A program made the position numbers and the translations under genes. DNA of 64,000 bases from Solen grandis (Eukaryota > Mollusca > Bivalvia > Adapedonta > Solenidae), in NCBI GenBank assembly GCA_021229015.1, contig CM037781.1, forward strand, positions 34,578,759 to 34,642,758, read 5' to 3'. Under the pieces are notes generated by a model. It saw only the letters and a list, made by a program, of their open reading frames with translations. It was not told the DNA's origin and ran no database searches. Below are positions 1 to 12,562 of the stretch, one piece after another; the first letter of the stretch is position 1, and the number at the start of each line of letters is the position of its first letter.

Positions 1-1093
1 TGATTGACAGGTTTTAAGATATTAAAAAGGAATATAATACGCCCTTAGACATGTCTAGAAAGTATCAGCTGTAATACGATAAGTGCATTCAGTATTCAAA
101 AACGTTAAGTAATGTCTGGATGTCTTGACGATGAAGTACTTCAGTCTGTGTTCAAATGCTTTGTTATCTTAAAGAAAACATAATAACTTTAACTCTGCGT
201 CTGATATGAATTTTGTCCTCCTATATATTTAATGGAAAATATTAAATACACATTCGCAAAAAAAAAATAAAAAAAATGAGGGAACACAGGCTTAAGCTTA
301 TCAAATATTTTAGATAGGATGTATGATTATATTCAGAAATATATTTGGGCTTAAACAACCGTCTAAATTTTCAATAATTTCGAATAAAAGTGGACACAGT
401 ACTGGCCTTACAAGTCGGGTAATATCTGAGTATATTTATTCGCAGTTGAGTATATATTATATATCATCTGTATAAAAACATTTTGAAATGAGCCATTTCA
501 TCATGTTTCTCCCTACAAGAAGCAAAATATGAATGAATGTTTATTGCAACGCAAATCTATTTCTCTACAGAAAAAAAACTTGTGTAATTTATCAGGATTA
601 CGGTTTCCTCATAAACTACTTTGATACAGTACCATGGTATATCGTTTCTTCTTTACGAAATCATTCTATAGCTTTAATGGCTTCGTTAGATATAACGACA
701 CAAAATAATGTGCAAACATTGTCGAGTGTTTCTCTAATTTATCCGCAATCCTGTAAATATTGTTTACATATAAGAATAGAATATTGATTTAAAGATATGT
801 TTACATATAAAGGCAGCACTAAAATACCTTGTGTGTGATGACGAATATTTTAAAAATAAATAGCACTCATATATATCTATAAGCACTAAATTTCTGATAA
901 AACCTGAAATAGACCTTGTTTAATTAAAATTATAGCAACAATTCGGCGATATTTATGTTATTAATGTCATTCCTCCAAGTAAACGATAATTCTATAAAGT
1001 TTTACTGTGTTGTGTAAATCACACTGGATTAAATATCACCCTATATGCTTATTTATATTATACAAATACCATTTTTCATATAAGATGGCTTAA

Positions 1094-1335
1094 ATGTAGG
1101 TTGGTGGTTCTTCCCGGTTGCCTTTTTGCATTCGGTGTCTTCCCCCGCCAGTTTTTGTTTGTTTATTGAATTAACGTCCCGCCGACACTTTTTCAGTCAT
1201 TTTGAGACTATGTCTACTTCAGACATATATAGTCCTGTCACAGTGCAGTATCACGCCGTAGACATGCAGCACTGCCTACCACATTATCCTGACACCGGGC
1301 CAACTAGTCCTGGAATTACCCTTATATGCTGAGCA
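1094..1335 (+). repeat. Degraded SINE-like interspersed repeat (in copy A)
   Basis: Contains TTTATTGAATTAACGTCC, then TCAGTCATTTTGAGAC, TATCACGCCGTAGACA and CTGACACCGGGCCAAC. I recognise this block order as a common bivalve dispersed repeat, from memory and not from a search. It is degraded and has no polymerase III promoter that I can place. A matching copy lies at the equivalent position of unit B, so it predates the tandem duplication. Confidence 0.5.
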
Positions 1336-2022
1336 CCAAGCATTGAAGTTATACCGGTAGCATTTATCCTCAAACTGTTATCTGCTATATGCCTTAAATG
1401 TAATCGCAGCGATGTCAGTGTCAAAAGCAATATTGCAATACATTATTCAAATTGATAAATATTGCCCTAAACACACATTACCCTGTTTTGTCCCTTCGAG
1501 TATGTTGAAGGCCTCATAAAATTTACAACATAATAAATGATTTTGTAATGTTTGTATGGTACTTTGTTAATCATACCACCTTTTGCTATGTTCATACATT
1601 TGTGTTGACATTGGTCAGGAATCTGTAAAGACTTTCTATCACTTCTGTGGATGTATTTTGGGGCGACTACATTATTTATATTAACATCAAAGTACAGGGA
1701 AATCTAAAATCTAAGTTTTATATAAAGTATGAACATTATATTTAGTTTCTAAAAATATTTAATCATCAACCTTTTATTTTCTATCAAGCAGCAAATATGT
1801 CTCTGTGTAAAGCAGAAATATTGTCTGTTTGATATAAATGATGATTTGTATTGTAATATCAATTTTAACACGTATGCGTTTTGTTTTCGACAAAGGCCAT
1901 TTGATTTACGTTAAATTTGGGAAGACATTTGTGACGTGATTTCTGCAAAATGCTAAAGTACACTTGAACTGAGGATATGAATCCCTTAAAGATGAAATGT
2001 GATAAATGTACTATATATAAAA

Positions 2023-2024
<2 letters not shown>

Positions 2025-2055
<31 letters not shown>
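2025..2055. repeat. (AT)n microsatellite
   Basis: About 15 uninterrupted AT dinucleotides. The equivalent place in copy B (near 8465-8475) lacks the expansion, so it arose after duplication or contracted in B. Confidence 0.95.
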
Positions 2056-2058
<3 letters not shown>

Positions 2059-5000
2059 TCTGAAAAGGATTAAGTCGATTTTGACACAGATTCTGTAAAT
2101 AAACCTGTAAATAAACTTTTCCTGAGGGTAAATTTCTTATGTAAATACTTAATTTCTGGAAATGTCACAAATGTTTTACCCTCTTCAAGAATCCTGCTTA
2201 AAATATATATTTCAATATATTTCTTTTATGCTCAATACAGACGAGTATGAATATGATGACAACTGAAAAAAATCATTTATATAACTTTTCACTATATTTA
2301 GACCACACTATTTCAATAAATATCTTTCCGCCTTAAGAATGTTCAGATGTCGATACTTTATATTGTAAAAGAAACATTCATCATATAAATTGCTTTGTAA
2401 CTTTATGCAGGGTTTTGTCGCTGCGGTATGTCTAGAATTATGAAGTGTTATTATTGATGTTATTATTGATGTATAATAATTCATATCATTTCTTTAACCC
2501 CATCCTTCTACGATAGAAAATCAAAACTTTTGCAGTGTCTTTTCTGATTTATGGATGATCCGGTATAGAGTTATTCATAAACAGGAATGAAATAATACAG
2601 TCGTGTGCTGTCATTTCAGATAAGGCAGTTATCCTGTCAGATATTGAATGAAATGCAGAAGTTAAAAATATAATGGTACATAAATTTCCATTGGTGGTTC
2701 TTTTTTGCTTAGCATTTATCTAAGAATGTGTCGCTGTCTTGGACACACTTTGACCTAGCATTAAATACATATTTAGACTAAGTAGTTTTTGACTTCAGAT
2801 TTCGTGATGCACTGCAATTTTTCAACCATTTTAATCATAGTCACAATTTACTGAGACGCAGACAAAGAAAAGCTGTCATAGACAAACTGCTATTTTGCAT
2901 TTATTGCATAATATAGCCCTTTTCGCTAAATATTTCTATCAGGAGAATAGACATACATAAATGAAACTATTTGCATATGTTACAACTCGAGTTTCATCAC
3001 TGAAATCAAAGAAATATGTGTAACCATTGTTTTCATATCACATTATTTCCATCGTTTTATCATATGGTTGATGTTTTTTAATGAAGACTTACAAACGAGG
3101 TTAAGGTTCATATGATAGTTAAATCCGACAAATAATATGCAATATCCTAGAACATTCTGGAAAACAAATTCAAGTGCTAATCCTTCGAATTTTTATATTT
3201 TGTAATATTTTTATTTTAACATTGCTGTAGACGTCTGCCTCAATTCTTTAAATATAGAACGATAAATAATTTAGAGGTTTATATATCAAGAAATATATCA
3301 TACACACTTAGACATATCTGGAAGGTATCAGCCGTAATTAAATGTGTGCATTCAGTATTCATATAAGTTCAGTTAGTCGGGATGCCTTGGCTATGAAGTA
3401 CTTATATAAGAGATAATAAATAAAGAAAGATTCTTTAAAGAAAACATTCTTATTGCAATTGCTTATACTTATTTTGTAATCGTATAGTTATTGTGGTTAA
3501 CAGTATACACTCAATTGCCAATGAATGTATGAACTCATATTTTCTTTTTATTCAGAATGTATAATTGTTTGTAGAAATATGGACTTGAAACAATCCCTTT
3601 TTATATGAAATCTTTCGAAAAAAAGAATGATATTGGTCAAACATTAGCAAACTTGATGTATTTAAAAAAAAAAGATAATTCAAAATGCAAGGTCTGTGAG
3701 CACCTATTTATTCGCAAATATGTATAATTTACTTTTCAATTTCAAAAGTGAAATATATCACGAAAGAAATCCAGTTCTAGCTTCAATATCGTCCAATACA
3801 AGTATTTTTATACTACCGTGAGATATCGGTTTATACTTTTTCGACGCCCGATTGTTTTATATATCATACTGCCTAGTATTCCGTTTATACTTAGGTGGAT
3901 GTTATATAAATGTAGGCCTCTGAGAATGTTCTGAATTCATATATTCGGCTTAAATCATTTTAATTAGCAGGATAATTTGTTTTCCATATTTAATTTAAGA
4001 GTTTGTTTATGAAAACTGATTGGAATTTCTAAATTGCTATCCTTTTTTTAGCTTATTATACAAATGCTGTTTATAAACAGAAAGTTTTCGATAATGATTT
4101 GATTCATGGATTTCGTTTGGACAAAATCGGCGTGAAACGGATACTTCAGTTTCATGACGGCCTGCGCCGGTCATGTGATCGGGCTGAAAATTAAACGACC
4201 ATATGATCAGATTTAATTCTTTACTTGGAAGCACGAAAAAAAAGAGGGGGGGGGGGACGAATGCGCCGAATTACGTCATGAAATGCTTTTTATAAGGTTA
4301 AAATGATGACAGAAATCACTGAAAATTCGTAGATATAGGATATATTTTTCATTTACTTACATTTTAGCAAAAAATAAAAGCACTTTCATTATAATTTGAT
4401 TCGGAAAAAAATCTTACTTGCTAACACGGCAAATACGTGCCGATCTAATTTGAGCGCGGTGCATTCGGCCTACGCCGGCTAGAACCTTAAGCAACATGGA
4501 CATATTTTTATGACGTTGGTGTTTATAAGTAATATAAAATAATAGATATTATCAGCAAGAGCGCAGTTCCTATAAGCTATCGTTCATTTAAAAACGAATT
4601 ATTTTGTCTGAAATATATATTGTACTAACATTGTACTCTAACAGGTATGACTAATATGATTTACATTTTCTATTATTTCGAAGAATTGATATTTTACGGG
4701 ACTGTAATTAGCTGATACAGATAATTTTGATAGGAATTATACATCTGAATATAAAAAGAAACACGCCTTTTTTTCAAAATCATATTTATTAAGCACATCA
4801 TAATGTAATAATCAAAATTGAGCTTTGAGAAACAAGCTTTGCATTATTTCGCACCAAACTGTTTCCTTTAAAGTGTCATGAGTGTTTTTATTTTTGTTTT
4901 CATTAATTTATCTAAATGATTTTTGTACTATCAAAGCATCGATGTAAGACCTAGGAGACCAAATTTTCGTGTTTGCTTATGTAGCAGGTATACGTAGCAA

Positions 5001-7056
5001 AATGGGGCACAATGAATAGCATCTCGAAGCTGTAAATAAAAAATATCTTCAATCGAAAACGGTTGTTAATTGAACGCGTGCGGCATAATGAAGTTTCCTT
5101 TCTTTTACCCATATCAACCTATCCGAAGAGGAGAATTCTATTCAGGAAAACATGATGTACTTCATTTTTATTTGAATAAATCCACCATTAAATTTTATAC
5201 GCTTTAAATTAATAAATCGTTATTTGTGTTCAAGATAATGAAACACAATGGCTTAGTATTGCTGGGTAAGCCCGCTCTTCCTTGCCAACCATGGAAAAGT
5301 GATGCGTAACGGCAAGTATAAATCAAACAGCAACCTATGTTAGAACTCAATTTTCGATGAATAATCCAAAACCCTGTTTGAACGGTGTGTTCATTTCTCC
5401 GCCTACCGCTCTGTTTTAATCTGATTTGTGGAGATAATTACCATATGGTAGGAGCAATTTGCCAGAAAATAAGTCCTAACCACGAAGTAAATGTGCAAGT
5501 GATATTTACGTCTTACGCATTGCCTTTAATCAATCGCGAACACGGATTTATGAACCCATCATAAAAGAGGATTGTACTTTCGTTTTAAATGACGATTTAA
5601 CGATGCTTGAGAATCTACGTCAATAAATAGTACCTGAATGTCTTGACTAATTAAACCGTCTTGTAACTTACAGATTTAAAAAGCATACATGAAATATATG
5701 TCATGAGCTTAAACATGTCTGGAGAATGTCGAATGGTTTGTTGATATCAAATGCATCACTGATAATTTTGATATTGGAAGGTCGAGACGCCTTGGCAGAA
5801 AAGGAGAATGGATGAGAACTATTGTTCAACAGGTATTGTCTTAAATATGAAATAAGCCAAAAATAATTCTATAATTCTTTTGAAATGTATGTATCTTTAA
5901 CATTCAAGCAGCAAAGAGAACAGAGGAAAACATAGCTCAATGCCAAAGCTGTCTTTACGGTTTGGATAAATCCATGTGACAGAAGCAATTTGTTGTAAAA
6001 TAAAGTGCAACTGATATCAATACCCATAATTTAATAAGTCTGATACAGTTGATATATGAACCAGTCCTTCGTGTGTTTTATCTTCAGACGTTTACTTAAG
6101 TATTTTTAATATTTTTAAATATTGACCGACCGATTGATGATTGACAGGTTTTAAGATATTAAAAAAGGATAAAATACGCCCTTAGACTTGACTGGATTTA
6201 ACTGTGCGTCTGATATGAATTTGGGTCTCCTATACATTTGATTGAATACATTAAATACTGAGTTGCATATAGGTGACGGTACACGGGTTTTCGTTTATTA
6301 AAAAGTTCAGATATATGTGATGATATTCAGAAATATATTTGGGCTTAAAAAACCGTCTAAAATTTCAATAATTTGGAAATGAAAGTGGACACAATACTGA
6401 CCTTACATAAGTCGTGTAATATCTGAGTGTATTTATTCGCAGTTAAGAATATTTTGTGTAAAATCATTTTGAACTGAGCCCTTTCATCATATTACTCCCT
6501 ACAAGAACCAAAATACGAGTATGATAGAATGATTATTCCAACGCAAATCTACTTCTCTACAGAAAATACTCGTGTAATAAGTCTAAATACGCATTTGTCA
6601 GGATAATGGTTTCCTTATAAACTATTTAGATATAGTACCATGGTATATCGTTTCTTCTTTACGAATTCATTCTATGGCTTTAATGGCTTCGTTAGATATA
6701 ACGACACAAAAGAACGTGCAAACATTGTCGAATGTTTCTCTAATCTAACCACAATCCTGTAAAATATTATTTACATATAAGAATAGAATATTGATTTAAA
6801 GACATGTTTACACATAAATGCAGCACTAAATTAGCTTGTTTGTGATAACGTATACTTTGAAAATAAATATATATAATTAGAAGCACAAAATTCCTAATAA
6901 AATCAGAAATAGACATTTATTGAAATATCGTAACAATTCGGCGATATTAATGTTAATAGTATCACTCCACCATGTAAATGATTATTATATACAGTTAAAT
7001 TGTATTGTGTAAATCACACTTGACTCAATAACTTGTTTTTATAATACAAATACCAT

Positions 7057-7494
7057 ACATCGGCAAAAATCTGTGTGGCATTCTTTTTCAATTTCACTTA
7101 CATAGATATTTGTCTACTACTAACATTGCTGCTCTATTTAACTGAATGTAATCGATGAAGTTCATAGAAATTCACTTCCTTGATTTTAATGAAAAGCAGT
7201 TTAATTAAAATAATTGCATGTTCAATCTAATTCAGCTTATGCAATTAGAATCCTTGTGCAGATGCTGTTAATAAAAAGAAATAAGTAGCAGGTAATTAAA
7301 TTTTGACGGGGACATTCCTTCTTTGTTCCAAAGGTATGATATGAAGCGCAAATGTAATGATTAATATGGAAGAGTTGTATTTGAGAGGAAACTATTAATT
7401 TCATACGTACATGCATATAACGAATTTGTATATACCTCAGAGTGCATGATTGTAATTCTCTCGTAGTTTTTCGTTGCCCAATAGACTCGATCAA
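7057..7494. other. Insertion specific to copy B
   Basis: Copy A reads AAATACCAT directly into TTTTTCATATAAG (about 1064-1085). Copy B has about 440 bp between the same flanks. I see no terminal inverted repeats, poly-A tail or clear target duplication, so this could be a relic insertion in B or a deletion from A. An 85-codon minus-strand frame inside it shows no recognisable domain. Confidence 0.55.
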
Positions 7495-7517
7495 TATTTT
7501 TCATGCAAGATAGCTTA

Positions 7518-7752
7518 CTGTAGGTTGGTTGTTCTTCCCGAGTGTCTCTTTACATTCGGTGTCTTCCCTCGCCGGTTTGTTTGTTTATTGAATTAACGTC
7601 CAGCCGACACTTTTCAGTCATTTGGAGACTATGTCTACTTCAGACAGATCATAGTTCTGTCACATTGCAGTATCACGCCGTAGACATATACCACTGCCTA
7701 CCACATTGTCTTGACACCGTACCAACCAGTCCTGGGATTTCCCTTATATGCT
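7518..7752 (+). repeat. Degraded SINE-like interspersed repeat (in copy B)
   Basis: Counterpart of 1094-1335. It has the same order of blocks (TTTATTGAATTAACGTCC, ATCACGCCGTAGACA, TTGACACCGTACCAAC) with independent point changes. Confidence 0.5.
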
Positions 7753-10700
7753 GAGCACCAAGGAAGGAAGCTATACCATTTTTCCTAAAACTGTAATCTG
7801 CTACATGCCTTAAATGTAATCGCAGAGATTTTAGTGTCAATAGCAATATTGCAATACATTACTCAAAGTAATATATATTGCCCTTAACACATGACCCTGT
7901 TTTGTGACTTAAAGTATGTATATAAGACTGCTGCTTACCGCCATTGAGGGTCTTATAACATCCTTCCTGATACTTCATATTAAAGAAATATGAAATGATA
8001 TATATTTCTATGTATATTTGTATGACACTTTATAATCGTACCACTTTCTGTTATGTACAGACATTTGTGTTGACATTGGTCAGGAATCAAATCAAGACTT
8101 TCCATCGCTTATGTGGAAGCATTTTAGGGCAACCAATATATATTAATATCAAAGTACAGGGAAATCCGAGTTTAATATGATAAATTGAGCATGATACTTA
8201 ATTTCTAACAAAATGTAATCATCAACCTTTTATTTTTCTATCAATCAGGAATATGTCTCTGTACAGCAAATATATTGATATTTACTGTTAAGTATTATTC
8301 TTAAATTTCAATTGAAAACAACACAAATGGTTTTAATTTTTTTTAAACCAAATTTTTAAATTTGTCAAGACTTTTGTGACGTGATCTCTAGAAAATGCTT
8401 AAGTACACTTAAATTGAGGAAATGAATCACTAAAAGATGAAATGTTGTAAACGTATAAATTAAGGACAATATATACATTTTGGAATGAATTTAAGTCGCT
8501 TTTGGCACAGATTCTGTAAAAATCGAATGGTCCCTGGGTTATATCAATATTTAGATCCTGAATACATCACAATTGTTTTGACCTCTTCAAGAATCTTGCT
8601 TATAAAATATTTTTCAATACATTTCTAATATGCTCAATTCAAACGGGTTTAAATATGATGGCAACTGAACAAAAATATTTATATAAATTTTGTAATAGCA
8701 CAAAAACTATGTTTAGTCCATACTATTTCGATAAACATCTTTCCGCCTTAAGAATGTTCAGATGTCTATGCTTATATTGGAAAAGAAACATTCATCTTAT
8801 AGATTGCTTTGTAACGTTTTGCAAGGTATTGTCGCTGCGGTCTGTCTAGGATATGAATTGTTATTATTGATGTTATTATTGATGTTTTATAATTCATATC
8901 ATTTCTTTAACCCCATCTTTCTACGATAGAGAATCAAAACTTTGCAGTGTTTTTTCTGATTTATGGATGATCATTCAATCCGATATAGTGTTATTCATAA
9001 ACAGGAATGAAATAATACAATCGTGTGCTGTCAGATATTGAATGAAATGCAGAAGTTAAATCATAATGGTACATAAAATTCAATTTGAGTTTCTTTTGCT
9101 TAGCGTTTATCTAAGAATGTGCCGCTGTCTGGGTCACACTTGGGTCTAACATTAAATGTGTATTGGACTAAGTAGATTTCGACTTCAAATTTCGTTATGT
9201 ACTGCAATCTTTCAACCATATAAATCATAGTCATATTTTTATTATTCACTAAAGTTTTTGCGTGACTAACGTAGTCAAAGACAAGCTGTCATAGACAATG
9301 TATTTATTGCATAACATTTTCCTTTTTCGCTACATAAATGAATTATTGGCTTATGTTTCAACTCAAGTTTCATCACAGAAATATGTGTGACCATTGTTTC
9401 ATACCACATAAGTTCAATCGTGTAATCATATGCTTGATGAAAGTTTTCGGAAATAGTATTAAAAAGGGAGTTTAGGTGCACATGATATTTAAATCCGACA
9501 AATAATATGCAGTAGCTCAAGTCAGTCTGTAATCAAATTTAAGTGCTAGTCCTTCGGATGTCTAAAAATATTTAATTTTACAATCTTTAGACGTCTGCTT
9601 CAATAATTTAGCTGAATGTCTTAAAATATCGACCTTTAAAGGTTAAATTATTGGATGGTATCATCCGTAATTAAATGTGAGCATTCAGTATTCATATAAG
9701 TTCAGTTAGTCTGGATGCCTTGGCTATGAAGTACTTATATAAGAGATAATAAATAAAGAAAGATTCTTTAAAGAAAACATTCTTGTTTCAATTGGTCATA
9801 CTTATTTTGTCATCGTATAGTTATTGTGTTTTACATTATACACTCAGTCGCCAATGAATGTATGAACTCATATTTTCTTTTTATTCAAAATGTATGATTG
9901 CTATAAGAAATATCATATTTGGACTTTAAACAATCCCCTATTATATGAAATCTTTCGAAAAAAAAGAAAAAAAAGAATGATAGTGGTCAAACACTAAGCC
10001 AACATAATGTATTTCAACACAAATGATAATTCAAATTGCAAGGTCTGTGAGCACATTATTATTCGCAAATAAGGATATTTCACTTCTCAGTTTCAATTGT
10101 GAAATATATCATGAAAGAAATCCAGTTCTAGCTTCAATATCGTCCAATACAAGTATTTTATACTACCATGAGATACGCCCGTTTTGTTTATTTATCATAC
10201 TACTTTGTTTTCCGTTTATACTTGGATAGGTGGATATTATAACAAGAGGGCCAGGATGGCCCTGAATCGCTCACCTGAGAAATATTGCTTTCATTGCCTT
10301 TTACAACATAGTCATACTGAATAAAAAATCCATGCAGAAGAACAGCAACATAATTTTAATTCCACACAAAAAATTTACATGTGGTCCAAAAATCCAAGTT
10401 AACCCTAACGTCGAACCAATTTTGACCTCAAGGTCACGATTGGAGAACTTAGTTCAGGCTCCAAAGGCCATATTACATACCAAATATCTATATATGATCT
10501 TGTGGTTTCTTACAGGTATATCTTTTTAAAAAAAATCCTATGTAAGTCTATGCTAAATCAAGTGACCCCTTGGGCGGGGCCAATGTTGACCCCAGGGCCA
10601 TGATTTGAACAAAGTAAGTAGATGTCCATAAGGCAATGTTACACACCAAATATCTAAAGTCCAGGCCTTGTTGTTTCTGAAAAGAATTTTTTTTCTAGAT

Positions 10701-10755
10701 TTTCCTATTTATAGGCCTATGTAAAATCAAGTTTCCCCTGGAGTGGGGCCATTTT

Positions 10756-11719
10756 TAGCTCGTCTGTTTTTCGAAGAAAAAAAAATCCGAGGTAACTCCG
10801 GCGTTCGCGTTGTCGTCGTCGTCCGGAATTTTAACGTTACTTCTCTACTATTCCATATACAACTTTCATTTTTTGTGTACATATTCATCTGGACAAGGCC
10901 TATTCAGTCATATGCATATTTTTTCACCAATTGACCTTGACCTTCACCTTTGACCTATTTTTGCTGTATTTTTTGAAAATTTTCAAATGCCTGTCATTTC
11001 AGAACCGTTACCAATAGGGCACTAATATTTCACATGTGAATTCCTTGTGGCAAGACCTTTCCATCAATGTTACACTTTTGGACTTTGACCTTGACTTTTG
11101 AACTTTGACCTATTTTTGAAATGTGTAACAAAAAACTTTAACGTTGGCCATAACTTTTTACTATTTGACATACACCTTTAATATTTGGTATGCATATTCA
11201 TCATGACACTGTTTTTTCAGATTTCCTCAATATTTTATCTATCGACCTTGACCTTGACCTTTGACCTTATCTTGCGATAACTTTGGACAAGTTTAATAAC
11301 AGATATTTCTTTGTCATTCCTTTTTTTTAAACTTTGTATACTGGTTTGTCATCATATGAACCTGTGCAGGTGTGATTTGGTCATGGTCTTTAGGCAGATA
11401 AAAAAGAACATACTTTTTTTTAAAATGACTTCAAATTTTACAGTTTTGTGTTATCAAAAACTCAATGGATTAGCAATTGTGATTTTTTTGTTTACATATT
11501 TTACATCTTTGTGTTGTATACATTCTATTCCATGCATAGGTCAATGTCATCCTTCAAGGTCAAAGGTCAAATTTAAAGGGTATGGTACTTCAACTTTGCA
11601 TTTAAAGGCTTACAGTTTTAGTTGTGAGTTTCAAGGTCAACTTTTTTAATTGTTTAACAAAAATGTGTAACGTTGGCAAAAACAGACAAGCGGTGGCACC
11701 CGCATGCGGTGCTCTTGTT
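10756..11719 (+). mobile_element. Nested non-autonomous element, AGCTCGTCTG family
   Basis: Begins TAGCTCGTCTGTTTTTCGAA, followed by a GTTGTCGTCGTCGTCCG block. It ends with a hairpin (GGCACCCGCATGCGGTGC, 11694-11711) and then TCTTGTT. It interrupts the GGGGCCA...TTGACCCC block of the host element, inside a T run and with no obvious target duplication. The interior has many TGACCT/AGGTCA half-sites, including a perfect AGGTCAAAGGTCA at 11557-11569. A 112-codon frame inside has no recognisable domain and is probably chance. Confidence 0.75.
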
Positions 11720-12115
11720 GACCCCAGCGCCACAATTTGAACAAACTTGGTAGATGTTCATAAAAGAAAAGTTACACACCAAATACCTAAACTCCTGGCC
11801 TTGTAGTTTCCGAGAAGAAGAATTTTCTAGTTTTTCCTATTTAAGCCTTTGTAAAATAAAGAAACCCCTTGGACAGGGCCTGTCTTGACTCCAAGCCTAT
11901 GATTTGAACAACCTTGTAGATGTTCATTAGGCAAAGTAACACACTAAATATCTAACTCCAGGCCTTGTTGTTTCTGAGAAAAAACGTGTTTCTATTTTTT
12001 TCCCATATAAGCCTATGTAAATTCAAGTGACCCCTGGGGCGAGGCCAGTTTTGACCCAAGGGTCATGATTTGAACAAACTTGGTAGAGGTTCACTTGCAA
12101 ATGATACATACCAAA

Positions 12116-12562
12116 CAGGGGTGTAAAAACCTTAAACAAAGTCAGCACGTCCTATTTGCTTCCCTTTAAGTTGTATAAAGCTTTTCATATTTTGCGGAAA
12201 CACCGCAAAACATTTTTTCTTCTTTTTTTCATCAACCACGGAAAGCCAGAAAACCAATGATCCAGGGCTTTTCTTGTGCGTTTCGATTTATCGTAGGCGC
12301 TTTGTTGCTTACGGATCTTTCTAAAAAATGAGCGTCGCTATGGTGATATTTTGTCAAACTTAGCTCCCCTGATCTAGAAAAAGAGTTTTATGATATCGAT
12401 TAACCATAGTAACAATATCGAATTCATTTTTTACTGAAACATTTCTTTCTTGGCCGCGAAAAGTTACTCGTCCGGTCGGACGAGTGTTCATAGAAATTAT
12501 GCTCGTCCGACCGTGAAATTCACTCGTAAATACGAGCGGACGAATGGATTTTTACAGCCCTG
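12116..12562. mobile_element. hAT-like MITE (447 bp) with terminal inverted repeats
   Basis: Left end CAGGGGTGTAAAAACC. The right end, reverse complemented, is CAGGGCTGTAAAAATCC. CAGGG ends are typical of hAT transposons. The host sequence CCAAA is repeated on both sides (12111-12115 and 12563-12567). hAT elements usually duplicate 8 bp, so either the site has decayed or this is a different superfamily. Subterminal CTCGTCCG occurs several times in both orientations near the right end (12468-12545), as expected for transposase-binding repeats. There is no coding capacity. The interior is AT-rich with some GC-richer blocks. Confidence 0.75.

Larger units (their letters stand above)
1..6137 (+). 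repeat. Tandem-duplicated ~6.1 kb unit, copy A
   Basis: Position 1 aligns with 6138 (both begin TGATTGACAGGTTTTAAG), and the two stretches then run colinear. Anchor pairs are 632/6640, 1130/7552, 2330/8750, 3400/9740, 3750/10110, 5085/13285, 5285/13515 and 5770/13985. Between indels the copies look about 85-90% identical by eye. No intact gene is visible: short frames open in one copy are usually broken in the other. The unit is AT-rich with an (AT)n tract. The last ~240 bp (about 5895-6137) have no counterpart at the end of copy B. The window starts inside the array, so more copies may lie upstream. Confidence 0.85.

Noticed and set aside
533..787. 84-codon plus-strand frame in copy A
   Set aside because: The equivalent region of copy B (about 6535-6790) has indels that break the frame, and the peptide has no recognisable motif.
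11311..11649. 112-codon plus-strand frame inside the AGCTCGTCTG element
   Set aside because: Starts in a T-rich tract, rich in Phe/Leu/Cys from AT-rich codons, with no transposase or other motif; the element appears non-coding.
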